Positions 18,114 to 27,564 of a DNA stretch of 64,000 bases are shown here, piece after piece (the stretch's first letter is position 1; the number at the start of each line of letters is the position of its first letter). The stretch is from contig CAZBNB010000003.1 of NCBI GenBank assembly GCA_964493245.1, positions 1-64,000 on the forward strand. The letters run 5' to 3'. The translations under genes were made by a program, and so were the position numbers. This DNA comes from CAZBNB01 sp964493245. Its GTDB lineage: Bacteria; Pseudomonadota; Gammaproteobacteria; Legionellales; Legionellaceae. Under the pieces are notes generated by a model, which saw only the letters and a list, made by a program, of their open reading frames with translations, was not told where the DNA came from and ran no database searches.

Positions 18114-20895
18114 GATCTTCCTTATCCGAATAAAAGTGTTGCATATTGCTTGCGGTATTCGTGCGTTTCAACACCGTTGGTGATTCAACACGGCATTGGC
18201 TGGTATTCGCAAATGTCAGTTTAACAGGGACATGGCCTTTAAATCGATACCGATAATGTTTTCCTTGCTGATCCCAAAAGATGATGCGTGCATTTGCATC
18301 AACCAGATAAGGTGTCGTCGGCATGTTATTTTTATATTTGATAAGTGCAACCGGACCTGGACCAAGATGAATATAACGCTCATGGTTAAATTCATTAAAA
18401 CCAATGACATTTTCACTGTGCTCTAAATCCGGATAACCCAGTGTGGGAGATGAGCGAAACTCGCGTAACTCACCATTTGAAGTAATTGACCAACCTTTTG
18501 GGCTTTGGTTCATTTGAATATGATAAAAATCTCGTCCTTTTTGAATATATTCAGAAATATAAATAGGCATGGTCTTTTGCTTCATTGCCCATTGGTATAC
18601 TTCAACCAATGCTTTCAACATCGCTGGGTAACCTGCTGCATAGATATGATAATAAATATCCATGGGTTTGAGACGTCTAGGCTGATTGGTTAGCTCCCAT
18701 GTTTCAATGACTTTCTTGAAACCATACAGTGGCCCACTAAATTGATTAATGTAAGAAAAATCCATCTCAATTGGAGCAAAAATTTGATATCCATTCCCGC
18801 GTTTTAATCCCAATGGGCGTACCGCGGTCAACGAATGGGAGTGATTAGAAATGCTGGTATCATTGAGCCCATTAATATTTAATAACCCTCCCTCATCAGC
18901 AATAGCAACCTGTTGTGCGGAAGGGTTTGCCATGCCAGACCAAAAAAACAATCGGCAAGGTCTATTTGCAGGCGCTAGATATTGATTAATAAAAGCAACC
19001 GAGCCGGTAATTTCTGCATATGCATTAAATTGATAATTAGGAATTTCCAATGAAAAATTCTCTTCACCAATCGATGAGCCTTCTTTCTGACCTTTTGTGA
19101 CCCACAGAAAAGGATGCGAAAAACTATGGGACGCACTTTCAACCCAAGGTAAGGCAAAAATAGAGCGTGCTACTTTCATTAAATAAGCTGACCGATCTGG
19201 ATTCATCCCTTGCGGTGAAATTTCTCCTGTAATCACAGAAACACTGCTGGGAATACGAAAACGCTTTAAAATTTTATCACGCAACTCCACTGCTGCAATA
19301 TGCCCGCCTAGCCATCTTGCAGGATTAGCAAAACCATCTCCATCGACATGAACAGAAAATAAACGTCGCCCATTTTCTGTTGTGGTATCTGGAATAGGAA
19401 ATGTTTTTAAACGCAGTGCTGCAGAAACAAACTCAAAAGGATTAATAACCCAAGATGCCTGCATATTCGGTAGAAAAGTAATAAAAAAAGGATTCAGTGC
19501 GTACCCGCCCCACGGCATGATTGCTACAGCATCTTCGGTTTGCTGAGCATCGCTTTCTAAACGCAGCAACACGTCACCTGACTGTGCACAAATAGGAAAA
19601 AAATCATAAGGAGAGAGAGTAGGCGCAATTTCTTGACCAATATAATGTGGGTCTTGATGCGTCACTTTTAAATTCGTATTGGTCGACTTCACGGATGCCG
19701 TGGCTAAACCCAGCTCTTTGATAATCGATGCATCCGGCGGCACACCAAAACCATGTAAAAATAAAGTCGGTACTTTGCGATCAATTTGTGTTTTAACCCA
19801 TTTTAATATAGGTATATTTTTTGAGTCCGCTGTATCGACCCATAACACAATGCCTGCGTACTGCTTACTTTGGACAGGACAATCAAATTGAGGACACTGC
19901 TCCATTAGTTCACGGTAAACCGGAATATAACCTAAATGCTCGAGAATCACGCCTAAATAACGGATGGCCGGGACGTAAAAAAGCGGCAATTTGTTTTGAT
20001 TGCCGTACAAAACCAGAATTTCACGCTCAAATGGCTTCTGCGTTTGATTAACCGTCGGATCAGGATAAATCTGATCCAGATCATTATTCGTTATCCAAGG
20101 AATCAAACCTTGGGATTTAATTTTATTTTTTAATGCAGCCAATTTTTGTGGATTATCAGAAGATAAATAGTCAATGATGATAATGGGTAAATTCAGCTGC
20201 TTTATTTTCGCTATTTCATTAAACAGCATTTGTTGCTCAAGCGGTGCTGTTTTTTCATAGCGATGTTCAGCTTGATTCCATGCTTGATATAATGATTCGA
20301 TCACCACCGCATTTACCACTGGGGCCAGTTTAGGTAGCATGGGAAAGCCACGGTTCAAAATAATAATCGCGTCAGGAAAACGTTGTTTCACCTGTGTAAT
20401 TAATGACACCATCGCGTCAATTTGCTTTTGCTGTGCCGCTTGCGTATGCAGCGGAATTTGATAAGAATCAAGGGTGTCAAAAAAGAAGCCTCGATACCCT
20501 TTTTCCCATAGTGGGGTAATAATCTCGTTGAGAAAAAATTGCTGCCACTCAGGTTTAGTTTGATCAATAATAATATTATTATTCCACGCCGTATTTCGCC
20601 CTAAAATCCAACTAGGGTCAATTTTGCTCTCGTAAGAGACACCACGCCCTACTTCGCCTAATGCCGCATAAGCAATTGGTGTGCTTTGATAAAGACAATA
20701 ATTATCTGTTGAAAAATCGGATGCGGGATCAACGACGACCCAATCAAATTGACATAGCTTAGCGATCGGTGGGTGGATGCCATAAAAAAAAGCAACCGAA
20801 GGTGGAGCCCTCGTATCATTGAGTTTTGCCCATCCCGGAATCGAAATCACGATCATCAAACAACATGCTACAAAATAGTGAAAAATGCGTGTCAT
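18091..20895 (-). CDS. pelA: Pel deacetylase/glycoside hydrolase PelA
   Basis: 934-residue periplasmic modifying enzyme with signal peptide (1-23). It has an N-terminal TIM-barrel hydrolase (about 30-290, starting VAFFYGIHPPIAKLCQFDWV), a middle flavodoxin/reductase-like region and a C-terminal CE4-like deacetylase. Metal/catalytic residues match Pseudomonas PelA: D518 and D520 in HVDGDGF, H590 and H594 in SHSFSHPF (D528, D530, H600, H604 there). It partly deacetylates Pel to make it cationic and trims the polymer. First gene of the operon, divergent from the epimerase gene at 20987. Confidence 0.95.
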   Translation of the reverse strand: MTRIFHYFVACCLMIVISIPGWAKLNDTRAPPSVAFFYGIHPPIAKLCQFDWVVVDPASDFSTDNYCLYQSTPIAYAALGEVGRGVSYESKIDPSWILGRNTAWNNNIIIDQTKPEWQQFFLNEIITPLWEKGYRGFFFDTLDSYQIPLHTQAAQQKQIDAMVSLITQVKQRFPDAIIILNRGFPMLPKLAPVVNAVVIESLYQAWNQAEHRYEKTAPLEQQMLFNEIAKIKQLNLPIIIIDYLSSDNPQKLAALKNKIKSQGLIPWITNNDLDQIYPDPTVNQTQKPFEREILVLYGNQNKLPLFYVPAIRYLGVILEHLGYIPVYRELMEQCPQFDCPVQSKQYAGIVLWVDTADSKNIPILKWVKTQIDRKVPTLFLHGFGVPPDASIIKELGLATASVKSTNTNLKVTHQDPHYIGQEIAPTLSPYDFFPICAQSGDVLLRLESDAQQTEDAVAIMPWGGYALNPFFITFLPNMQASWVINPFEFVSAALRLKTFPIPDTTTENGRRLFSVHVDGDGFANPARWLGGHIAAVELRDKILKRFRIPSSVSVITGEISPQGMNPDRSAYLMKVARSIFALPWVESASHSFSHPFLWVTKGQKEGSSIGEENFSLEIPNYQFNAYAEITGSVAFINQYLAPANRPCRLFFWSGMANPSAQQVAIADEGGLLNINGLNDTSISNHSHSLTAVRPLGLKRGNGYQIFAPIEMDFSYINQFSGPLYGFKKVIETWELTNQPRRLKPMDIYYHIYAAGYPAMLKALVEVYQWAMKQKTMPIYISEYIQKGRDFYHIQMNQSPKGWSITSNGELREFRSSPTLGYPDLEHSENVIGFNEFNHERYIHLGPGPVALIKYKNNMPTTPYLVDANARIIFWDQQGKHYRYRFKGHVPVKLTFANTSQCRVESPTVLKRTNTASNMQHFYSDKEDLEIRIDC

Positions 20896-20986
20896 TTTTA
20901 TGTTTGATAAGATATAAATAATATTTACATAACATTATCTTGATACAGCGTAAAGCGCAACCAATAACTATTAAGGATGATTAAAG
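20896..20986. promoter_or_regulatory. Divergent promoter region between pelA and epimerase gene
   Basis: 91-bp AT-rich spacer that must hold promoters for both the pel operon and the divergent epimerase. On the minus strand TTGCGC and GATAAT about 15 bases apart could be a pel promoter; no confident operator was seen. AAGGA precedes the epimerase ATG. Confidence 0.4.
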
Positions 20987-21904
20987 ATGGCAAAATACAT
21001 TGTAACCGGTGGATGTGGATTTATTGGTGGGCAATTGGTGCATAAATTGCTATCAATCGGTCATGAAGTTATTGTCATTGACGATTTATCTAATGGCCAT
21101 CGAAAATTTCCTGATGCCCAATATGTTGAAGAAAATGTAGCGCATTATGAAAAAATAGTTGGCCATTTTAAGGGTGTAGATGGCTGTTTTCACTTGGCAG
21201 CCAAACCATCGATTGATGCCCCACTTAAAAGTTGGTTTCAATTTCACGAGTCGAATTTAACAACCAGTTTATGTGCTTTTAAAGCTGCGATTGAAGCCGG
21301 TGGTATTCCTGTTGTCTATGCATCGTCTTGTTCAGTTTATGGGGAAATTATGAATTTACCTTTGAAAGAAGATGAACATGCAAAACCGGTTAGTAGCTAT
21401 GCTTGTGACAAATTATCAACAGAACAAAATGCCTTTTTTTTACAGCATGAATACAAATTGCCGAACATCGGTTTACGCTTTTTTAATGTCTATGGACCTC
21501 ATCAGGTCGAAACATCACCCTACTCTGGCGTTATCACCCGATTTATCACCCATTTATTAAAAAATGAGCCACTCACTGTATTTGGTGATGGTTTACAAAC
21601 ACGCGATTTTATTTTTGTTGAAGATATTGTGAATAATCTCATTCTGGCAATGAAAAATCTGCGCTCAGGCGCTCATATTGTGAATTTATCGACAGAAAAA
21701 AGCGTGAGTATTAATGATTTAATCCATCACATTGAAGCGATTGTTGGAGAAAAAGCCATCGTAAACTACACAGCGCCTCGTCCTGATGACATTAAACATT
21801 CTCTTGGTAGTCATCAAAAAATGCAAGAATATGGCTTTAGTACACACACCGATTTACAAACAGGATTAAAAGCGACGATTGATTATTTTCAGTCTATTTT
21901 ATAA
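20987..21904 (+). CDS. NAD-dependent UDP-sugar 4-epimerase (GalE/PelX-like)
   Basis: 305-residue extended short-chain dehydrogenase. NAD-binding glycines in VTGGCGFIGG (6-15), catalytic tyrosine/lysine in SSYACDKLS, and the serine motif SSCSVYGE. Length and motifs fit UDP-glucose or UDP-GlcNAc 4-epimerases. Pel contains GalNAc, and in some pel loci (Pseudomonas protegens) the epimerase PelX makes UDP-GalNAc; the position divergent from pelA suggests the same role here. Substrate cannot be fixed from sequence alone. AAGGATGATTAAAG precedes the ATG. Confidence 0.82.
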   Translation: MAKYIVTGGCGFIGGQLVHKLLSIGHEVIVIDDLSNGHRKFPDAQYVEENVAHYEKIVGHFKGVDGCFHLAAKPSIDAPLKSWFQFHESNLTTSLCAFKAAIEAGGIPVVYASSCSVYGEIMNLPLKEDEHAKPVSSYACDKLSTEQNAFFLQHEYKLPNIGLRFFNVYGPHQVETSPYSGVITRFITHLLKNEPLTVFGDGLQTRDFIFVEDIVNNLILAMKNLRSGAHIVNLSTEKSVSINDLIHHIEAIVGEKAIVNYTAPRPDDIKHSLGSHQKMQEYGFSTHTDLQTGLKATIDYFQSIL

Positions 21905-21993
21905 GTTGTCGTGAGTAACCAAAGTCTATCCGTCTCAGAATGCGAACATGAGGTCATTAATCATTAATGAGCCACATTTAACAGGAGAATAAA

Positions 21994-22587
21994 ATGATTT
22001 TAAACGATACAGAAGATGCCTATCAGCTCATCTCTGAAATGACAAAATTAAAACTTGTATTTAGGAATACCCGAACTCAGGAAGATAGAAAAGAAAGCAC
22101 CGCAGAACATTCATGGTCTGCCAGCATGATTGTCATGATTTTGATGAATGAATTAGAAAAAGAATTCGGCCAAATTGATGAATTAAAAACTGTAAAGCTT
22201 ACATTGATTCATGACATTGTTGAAATCTATGCAGGTGATGTGATTGCGTTTGATGCAAAAGCAAGAAAAGATAAAACGGCTGCGGAACTCGCTGCATTGA
22301 AAAAACTAGTGAAGTTATCTCCATCATTATTCGGCACACAGCTTCAATCCCTCTGGCATGAGTTTGAAGCTCAAGAAACATTAGAAGCTAAAATTGCCAA
22401 AGCAGCAGATGCGATATGCCCTATTTTTCAAAGGACTAAAACCAAGCAATCCTATATCCCCATTGACATCACACTAGAAAAGTTAGATAAAACAAAACTC
22501 CCTTCGTTTGAATTTTCTAGAACATTCCAAGCGCTATATCAAAAATTAAAAAATGATTTGAGCCACGACGGATTAATTCAAATATAA
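21994..22587 (+). CDS. HD-domain hydrolase (YfbR/HDDC2-like)
   Basis: 197-residue HD-superfamily metal phosphohydrolase. The metal site is seen as H in STAEHSW, the HD pair in TLIHDIVEIYAGD, and a later aspartate in KAADAICP. Relatives of this group hydrolyse 5'-deoxynucleotides. The strong AACAGGAG precedes the ATG. It lies between two sugar-nucleotide genes and is convergent with the second; a role in the polysaccharide locus is not established, although nucleotide clearance (UMP/UDP by-products) is conceivable. Confidence 0.8.
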   Translation: MILNDTEDAYQLISEMTKLKLVFRNTRTQEDRKESTAEHSWSASMIVMILMNELEKEFGQIDELKTVKLTLIHDIVEIYAGDVIAFDAKARKDKTAAELAALKKLVKLSPSLFGTQLQSLWHEFEAQETLEAKIAKAADAICPIFQRTKTKQSYIPIDITLEKLDKTKLPSFEFSRTFQALYQKLKNDLSHDGLIQI

Positions 22588-22691
22588 CTTCATTTTAACT
22601 GTAATCGTTCAAACTTGATCTGGACAAACACTTCTGAAAAACCAACAATTGTCAGGCGAAGTGTGAACAGCTACGCTTTATAAGCTCCATG

Positions 22692-22723
22692 AAAATCGTG
22701 GCACAATATTGTGCCACGATTTT
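22692..22723. terminator. Perfect 32-base palindrome, likely bidirectional terminator
   Basis: Two exact 16-bp arms (AAAATCGTGGCACAAT and its complement) with no spacer, lying between the convergent HD gene and epimerase gene. In RNA from either strand it gives a GC stem preceded by A's and followed by U's, as a bidirectional intrinsic terminator does. Confidence 0.75.
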
Positions 22724-22735
22724 CTGCCGATTAAC

Positions 22736-23725
22736 TTATTGCTGCACTTGTCGTTGTCGCTGCAACAAGTCTTTAATCGTATCTTCTAAACGCCATTTAT
22801 GCTGAAAATCAATGTGAGAGCGTAATTTACCTAAGTTAGGGCAACGTCTTAACGTCTCATAATAGACTTCATTATAAGCTTCTTCGTAAGGAACATATTG
22901 CAAACTAACATCCGTATCAGCCAGTTTCTTCACTAAAGAAGCCAAGTCACGAATAGAAATTTCGTGATCACACCCCACATTAATCACTTCACCAATCGTT
23001 TTTTCTTCTTGAAGTAACATATCAAGCATCACCACGCAGTCTCTAACATCACAAAAACTACGGGTTTGTGTACCATCACCATAAACCGTGATAGCCTGAT
23101 TTTCTACAGCCTGCTTCACGAAGCGCGGTACCACCATACCGTACATGCCTGTTTGGCGAGGGCCTATCATATTAAAGAAGCGCACGATACGCACCTTTAG
23201 ATCTTTTTTGCTGGCGTAAGTACGACAAAATAATTCATCCACCAACTTGCTAATGCCATAGTTCCATTGATAGCCATGTAAAGAAGGAAACATAGATGAG
23301 TCCTCTTCATTAACCGGAACAACGGTATTTTCACCATAGACAGAAGACGTTGAGGCAAACAAAACATCAGGACGCCATTTGTTAGTTGCAGCTGCACTGA
23401 GTACACGCTCGCAAGCTAAAATGTTGGTGGACAAGACGTTTAATGGTTCATTTAACACGCGAAACATACCGACGATTGCTGCCATGTGATAAATTCTATC
23501 CGCCCAATGAGCGACCTCAGTTAGATTTTCCCAGGTTAAAATATCAGCTTGTTCAAATTGAAAATCAGGATATTTTTTTAAAAGCTCAATATTCTTTATC
23601 GATCCTGTACTTAAATCGTCCACAACAAATACTTTGTCTCCACGCTCTAGATGGTATTCGGCAATATGAGAACCAATAAATCCAGCACCGCCTGTCACTA
23701 AAACGTGCATATTTTGCTTTTTCAT
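22736..23725 (-). CDS. NAD-dependent sugar-nucleotide epimerase/dehydratase
   Basis: 329-residue extended SDR protein: VTGGAGFIGSH near the N-terminus, STSSVYGEN, and catalytic YGISK. It resembles UDP-glucuronate epimerases/decarboxylases and UDP-hexose 4-epimerases. The ATG at 23725 is preferred: it lies four bases after the stop of the UDP-sugar dehydrogenase gene, with GGAG upstream; an ATG at 23710 lacks one. The pair dehydrogenase plus epimerase is the usual arrangement for making UDP-uronic acids (for example UDP-GalNAcA), so it probably acts on the dehydrogenase product. Precise reaction unknown. Confidence 0.82.
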   Translation of the reverse strand: MKKQNMHVLVTGGAGFIGSHIAEYHLERGDKVFVVDDLSTGSIKNIELLKKYPDFQFEQADILTWENLTEVAHWADRIYHMAAIVGMFRVLNEPLNVLSTNILACERVLSAAATNKWRPDVLFASTSSVYGENTVVPVNEEDSSMFPSLHGYQWNYGISKLVDELFCRTYASKKDLKVRIVRFFNMIGPRQTGMYGMVVPRFVKQAVENQAITVYGDGTQTRSFCDVRDCVVMLDMLLQEEKTIGEVINVGCDHEISIRDLASLVKKLADTDVSLQYVPYEEAYNEVYYETLRRCPNLGKLRSHIDFQHKWRLEDTIKDLLQRQRQVQQ

Positions 23726-23729
23726 AAAC

Positions 23730-24992
23730 TTATAAACTCCAGTAAATAATATCTTTAAACGATTTGGCTTCGATAGAAAAAATATTAGAAATATCCATAA
23801 TAACGGCCGGTTTTTTACATTTACTAACCAAAGCAGATAACCCTTTTTGGCGATAAAAATCATGTCCAACCGCAATAATTGCCACATCCAACGCTGTTAT
23901 ATCTTCAAAAGAGCTCAGTTTTGCATGTTTTGTTTCTGGTATCAGTGGATCATGTACTTGGTAACTAACACCATACTCTTTTAATTCTTTGAGTAACTTC
24001 AAAGCCAAGCTATTACGCGCATCCAACACATTTTCTTTGTAAGAAATACCAAATAAACCAATCTTCAAATGACTGGTATCAATTTTATTTTCTAAAAGAA
24101 TCTTTAACATACATTGAATAACAAACTGTGTCATCCCATCATTAATTTTTCGTGCTGTCAGCAGTAAGTCAGGATAAACACCATGACGTTTTGCTTGAAA
24201 AGCAAGATAATGAGGATCGATTGAAATACAATGCCCACCAACAAAGCCAGGCTTATAAGGCATGAAGCTCCATTTTGTTTTCGCAGCTTCAAGAATTTCA
24301 TGCATATCCAAATTCAATGCGTGAATAATTTTACTAAACTCATTCATTAACGCGATGTTAATATCTCGCTGCGTATTTTCCAGTAGTTTAACTGCTTCAG
24401 CGGCTGCTACACTGGAAACAGCATACGTTTTATCACACACTGTTTCATAGGTCATTTTAATGACCGCCAAGGTTTCTGGGTCTTCAGCTGCGATCACTTT
24501 CATGGTGTTTTTTAAGGTATGCTCTTCATCACCTGGATTGATTCGCTCAGGTGAATACCCCACATGGAAATCTTGACCTTCTTTTAAACCGCTGAATTCT
24601 TCTAACAATGGCACACACACCTCTTGGGTTGTGCCTGGATAAACCGTGGATTCAAAAACAATAATATCACCCGACTTAATCACACGAGCCACATCTTTGG
24701 TCGCACAAATCAACGGTTCTAAATCAGGAAAATCGTAGTACATCGCTGGCGTTGCGACCGAAACAATGAAAAAATTAGCTGCTTTGATATCTTCTAAATG
24801 ATGCGTATAAGTCACATGTGTTGCACTTAATTCCGTAGCTGGAATCAAATGATTATAATCAACGCCTTGCTGCAATGTTTCAATGCGTTTGGCATTAATA
24901 TCATAACCAATCACTTTATTTTTTTTACCTAAAGCGACAGCCAACCCTAAACCAACATACCCCAGCCCCACAACTGCATATGTATTATTCAT
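23730..24992 (-). CDS. UDP-N-acetylhexosamine/UDP-glucose 6-dehydrogenase
   Basis: 420-residue nucleotide-sugar dehydrogenase that makes UDP-uronic acids by two-step NAD-dependent oxidation. N-terminal Rossmann motif VVGLGYVGLGLAVALG, substrate lysine region EAVKLLENTQRDINIALMNE, and catalytic cysteine in GFVGGHCISIDPHYL. It looks more like the WbpA/TviB group (UDP-GlcNAc dehydrogenases) than Ugd. The ATG at 24992 follows AAGGATGG; an upstream start would add 19 unlikely residues. Operon with the downstream epimerase. Pel itself needs no uronic acid, so another glycan, or a variant Pel, may be made. Confidence 0.85.
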   Translation of the reverse strand: MNNTYAVVGLGYVGLGLAVALGKKNKVIGYDINAKRIETLQQGVDYNHLIPATELSATHVTYTHHLEDIKAANFFIVSVATPAMYYDFPDLEPLICATKDVARVIKSGDIIVFESTVYPGTTQEVCVPLLEEFSGLKEGQDFHVGYSPERINPGDEEHTLKNTMKVIAAEDPETLAVIKMTYETVCDKTYAVSSVAAAEAVKLLENTQRDINIALMNEFSKIIHALNLDMHEILEAAKTKWSFMPYKPGFVGGHCISIDPHYLAFQAKRHGVYPDLLLTARKINDGMTQFVIQCMLKILLENKIDTSHLKIGLFGISYKENVLDARNSLALKLLKELKEYGVSYQVHDPLIPETKHAKLSSFEDITALDVAIIAVGHDFYRQKGLSALVSKCKKPAVIMDISNIFSIEAKSFKDIIYWSL

Positions 24993-25175
24993 GTTTCCAT
25001 CCTTAGCAAAATTGATATCCAAGCTAATTCTCAATCTGGGTAAACCCAATCAAAAAAAAATACTTTTAATCCAAAATGACTGAAGATAACGCTTTGTGCA
25101 GAATATAGTCTACAAGAGCGAGTTTAATGTTCAAAACGTAGATGCGTGTACCCTGAACTCTCTATCGGTAATCTT

Positions 25176-26813
25176 TTAAGATACCTTTTTATCCTCATAA
25201 AATAAAATTTGTTGTAATGGTTTAGGTCTATCTATAGCAAATCCTTGTACATAATCAACCCCCATCGCCTTGATTTCCTCTAGAGTATGTTGGTTTTCAA
25301 CACATTCGGCGACAGTTTGAATATTGAGTTGATGAGCCATTTCATTGATGGTATTCACAATCACTCTATCGGTATTATTCTCATTCATCTGCGAAACAAA
25401 GTGGCCATCAATTTTAAGATAGTCGACTTTAAATTTTTGTAAATAAGCAAATGAACTTAGACCCATTCCAAAATCATCTAATGATATCTTACAACCTAAT
25501 TTAGAAATTTCATTCACAAAATGAATTGTTTTCGTTAAATTGGTCATTGCAGCTGTTTCCGTAATTTCGAAACATAACCGGTTGGGTGGTAAAGAGGATT
25601 TACGTATGGTCATTAGAAGAAATGATAAAAAATCAGGGTTACTCAGTGAAATAGCCGAAATATTAATACTAAAATGCGCTTTCACCACGGTATTAATCGT
25701 TTTATCATATTGCTTTAGCAGCTGACTAATCACCCAACGATCAATTTGAGTAATTAAATTAAACCGCTCAGCAATCGGAATAATTTCACCAGCTTGAACT
25801 AACTGATCATTTTCATCAAGCATTCGCAATAACACTTCGTATTGCTCTGTTTTATCATTTTGTTGTGTAGGCTCAATTTTTTGCACATAAATTAAAAATC
25901 TATTTTTTTCTACAGCCTCATGAATAGCATTAACCAGAAACGCTGCCTCATGATTTCTGCTGTGCGCTTGTGGGTTCATATTAGAAATAAATACTTGATT
26001 CACACCATTTTTGGCTTGATGACACGCCAACTCCGCTAGATTTAATGACTCACAACAGCGTTTTTGGGTTTTACTCACAAAAGTAGAGCCTAATCTTGCA
26101 CTGATTCGATAAACACGTTTATTCCATATAAATCGCAGCGTATGAATACTGCGAATCAACCGTCTCGCCGATTTTTTGTAGACAGGTAAGGGTACACCAA
26201 CACCCAATATCGCAAACTCGTCACTGCCTAAGCGAGCGATTTTATAGTCACGCTTCATGGTCTTTTTTAAGAGCATGGCAATTTTTTTTAACAAACTATC
26301 CCCTGCTTGATAACCCGCTGCCTCGTTAATCATTTTCAAATTATCAATATCTAAATATCCCAACACATAAGATCCGTTGACCCTATCTACCTTAATTTCT
26401 GTTCTTGATAATATTTTTTGAAATTGTCCGCGGTTCAACAAACGCGTTAAAATATCATGGGTTGATAAATATCTGAGCGCTCTATTTTTTTCCTTTAATA
26501 CCAAAAACATAATAGATGCCAAATACGGTATTAAGAAGAATAAAATACTGATAGCAGCATCCACAAATGCGACTTGTGAGCGCGAAAATAACAAAGTCCA
26601 TACACCGGCTGAAATTAAAGACAAAACGGGCCACCGCCAACCTTTAAAGGCATAAGATAAGACCAAACATGTCCCAAACACATTCGCAAACCAAATGGGC
26701 GTTAAATCGCTTACAACAACAGAAAAATAAAGTGCTGAGGAAAACAAACAAAAAAACAATAAAACACGCCACCAAATGTGTCTTAATTTAAATGCGCTAT
26801 CCGATTTTAACAT
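25176..26813 (-). CDS. GGDEF-EAL protein, likely c-di-GMP phosphodiesterase
   Basis: 545-residue inner-membrane protein with about four helices in residues 15-110, then GGDEF (about 130-290) and EAL (about 300-540) domains. The GGDEF signature is altered (GSDEF in RLGSDEFAIL), as seen in inactive cyclases. The EAL signature reads EVL (YEVLLRM), but EITET, LDDFGMGLSS and KIDGHFV, which carry metal and catalytic residues, are intact, so hydrolysis of c-di-GMP is the likelier activity. ATG at 26813 was chosen for AAAGGGG upstream. With PelD in the same region it may set local control over Pel production. Confidence 0.88.
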   Translation of the reverse strand: MLKSDSAFKLRHIWWRVLLFFCLFSSALYFSVVVSDLTPIWFANVFGTCLVLSYAFKGWRWPVLSLISAGVWTLLFSRSQVAFVDAAISILFFLIPYLASIMFLVLKEKNRALRYLSTHDILTRLLNRGQFQKILSRTEIKVDRVNGSYVLGYLDIDNLKMINEAAGYQAGDSLLKKIAMLLKKTMKRDYKIARLGSDEFAILGVGVPLPVYKKSARRLIRSIHTLRFIWNKRVYRISARLGSTFVSKTQKRCCESLNLAELACHQAKNGVNQVFISNMNPQAHSRNHEAAFLVNAIHEAVEKNRFLIYVQKIEPTQQNDKTEQYEVLLRMLDENDQLVQAGEIIPIAERFNLITQIDRWVISQLLKQYDKTINTVVKAHFSINISAISLSNPDFLSFLLMTIRKSSLPPNRLCFEITETAAMTNLTKTIHFVNEISKLGCKISLDDFGMGLSSFAYLQKFKVDYLKIDGHFVSQMNENNTDRVIVNTINEMAHQLNIQTVAECVENQHTLEEIKAMGVDYVQGFAIDRPKPLQQILFYEDKKVS

Positions 26814-27189
26814 GCTATGCCCCTTTCCATTTGATCGCATGATGCATTGACAAAACGAAAAACCATACCACACCGAACCCTGCTACCTTGAAGCGTTAAA
26901 TTCCTCTTTGAGTGGCGCAGCAGTAAAACGACAAAACACCCATCAGTGGGCAATTAATGATTATGTTGATTTTTATTTGTCCACATATTAACTATATGCC
27001 GAATCTATGAAAGGGTCAATTTAAAGGTGACATTTCTAAATGGCTTTAACAAAATAATTTATTTTTTGATCTATTTTGATTGCATTAATTCAATTTAAAT
27101 AGAGCAAAAAATAAATTACTTTTGACAAAAAAGATCATTTTGTGTATAATTTTATCTTTGCAAAAATAATCAAACAAAAGAGGGAGCTC
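26814..27189 (+). promoter_or_regulatory. Intergenic region with consensus sigma-70 promoter at 27122-27150
   Basis: No gene in this 376-bp stretch, which is strongly AT-rich. On the plus strand TTGACA (27122-27127), a 17-bp spacer and TATAAT (27145-27150) form a full consensus promoter 40 bp before the ATG of the secreted-protein gene. The perfect boxes predict strong constitutive expression. An ORF reading from 27142 would start inside the -10 region and is rejected. Confidence 0.8.
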
Positions 27190-27546
27190 ATGATTAAGAT
27201 TCTAGGTATTTCAATGTTAGCCTCTATTGCGTTATTACCTTTACGTGCAGAAGCTCAATCTATGAATTTAAATTTAGCACCTAACGAATCCAAAGCATTA
27301 TCAAATCCAACGCCTTTAACCATCAACGCAACCTGTACGATTCAAACAAAAACAGGGGCGGAAAAAATCACCGTCAATGTTGTGAAAAGTGAAAGCCATG
27401 TTAATGGACAAAAATTACACTGCGGGCAAAAAAAATCGATTCATGTGCATAATAACGACAGTATTTCAGTCAGTGCTGAGCCAGGTGCGGAAGTCACTAT
27501 TGTGAATCAAGGTACAAACAGGATTCAAGCCAGCTGTTCGACCTAG
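27190..27546 (+). CDS. Small secreted protein of unknown function
   Basis: 118 residues with a clear signal peptide (MIKILGISMLASIALLPLRAEA, cleavage near residue 22), leaving a mature protein of about 96 residues with three cysteines (TCTIQ, LHCGQ, ASCST) and a likely all-beta make-up. GAGGGAGCTC precedes the ATG. It is driven by a consensus promoter, so it is probably abundant in the periplasm or outside the cell. Not recognised; no neighbour suggests a job. Confidence 0.75.
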   Translation: MIKILGISMLASIALLPLRAEAQSMNLNLAPNESKALSNPTPLTINATCTIQTKTGAEKITVNVVKSESHVNGQKLHCGQKKSIHVHNNDSISVSAEPGAEVTIVNQGTNRIQASCST

Positions 27547-27564
27547 TCCTTTTCCAAGGAAAAA

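Noticed and set aside
27142..27546. Longer start for the secreted protein (at 27142)
   Set aside because: The start would lie within the -10 box of the promoter and hide the signal peptide.
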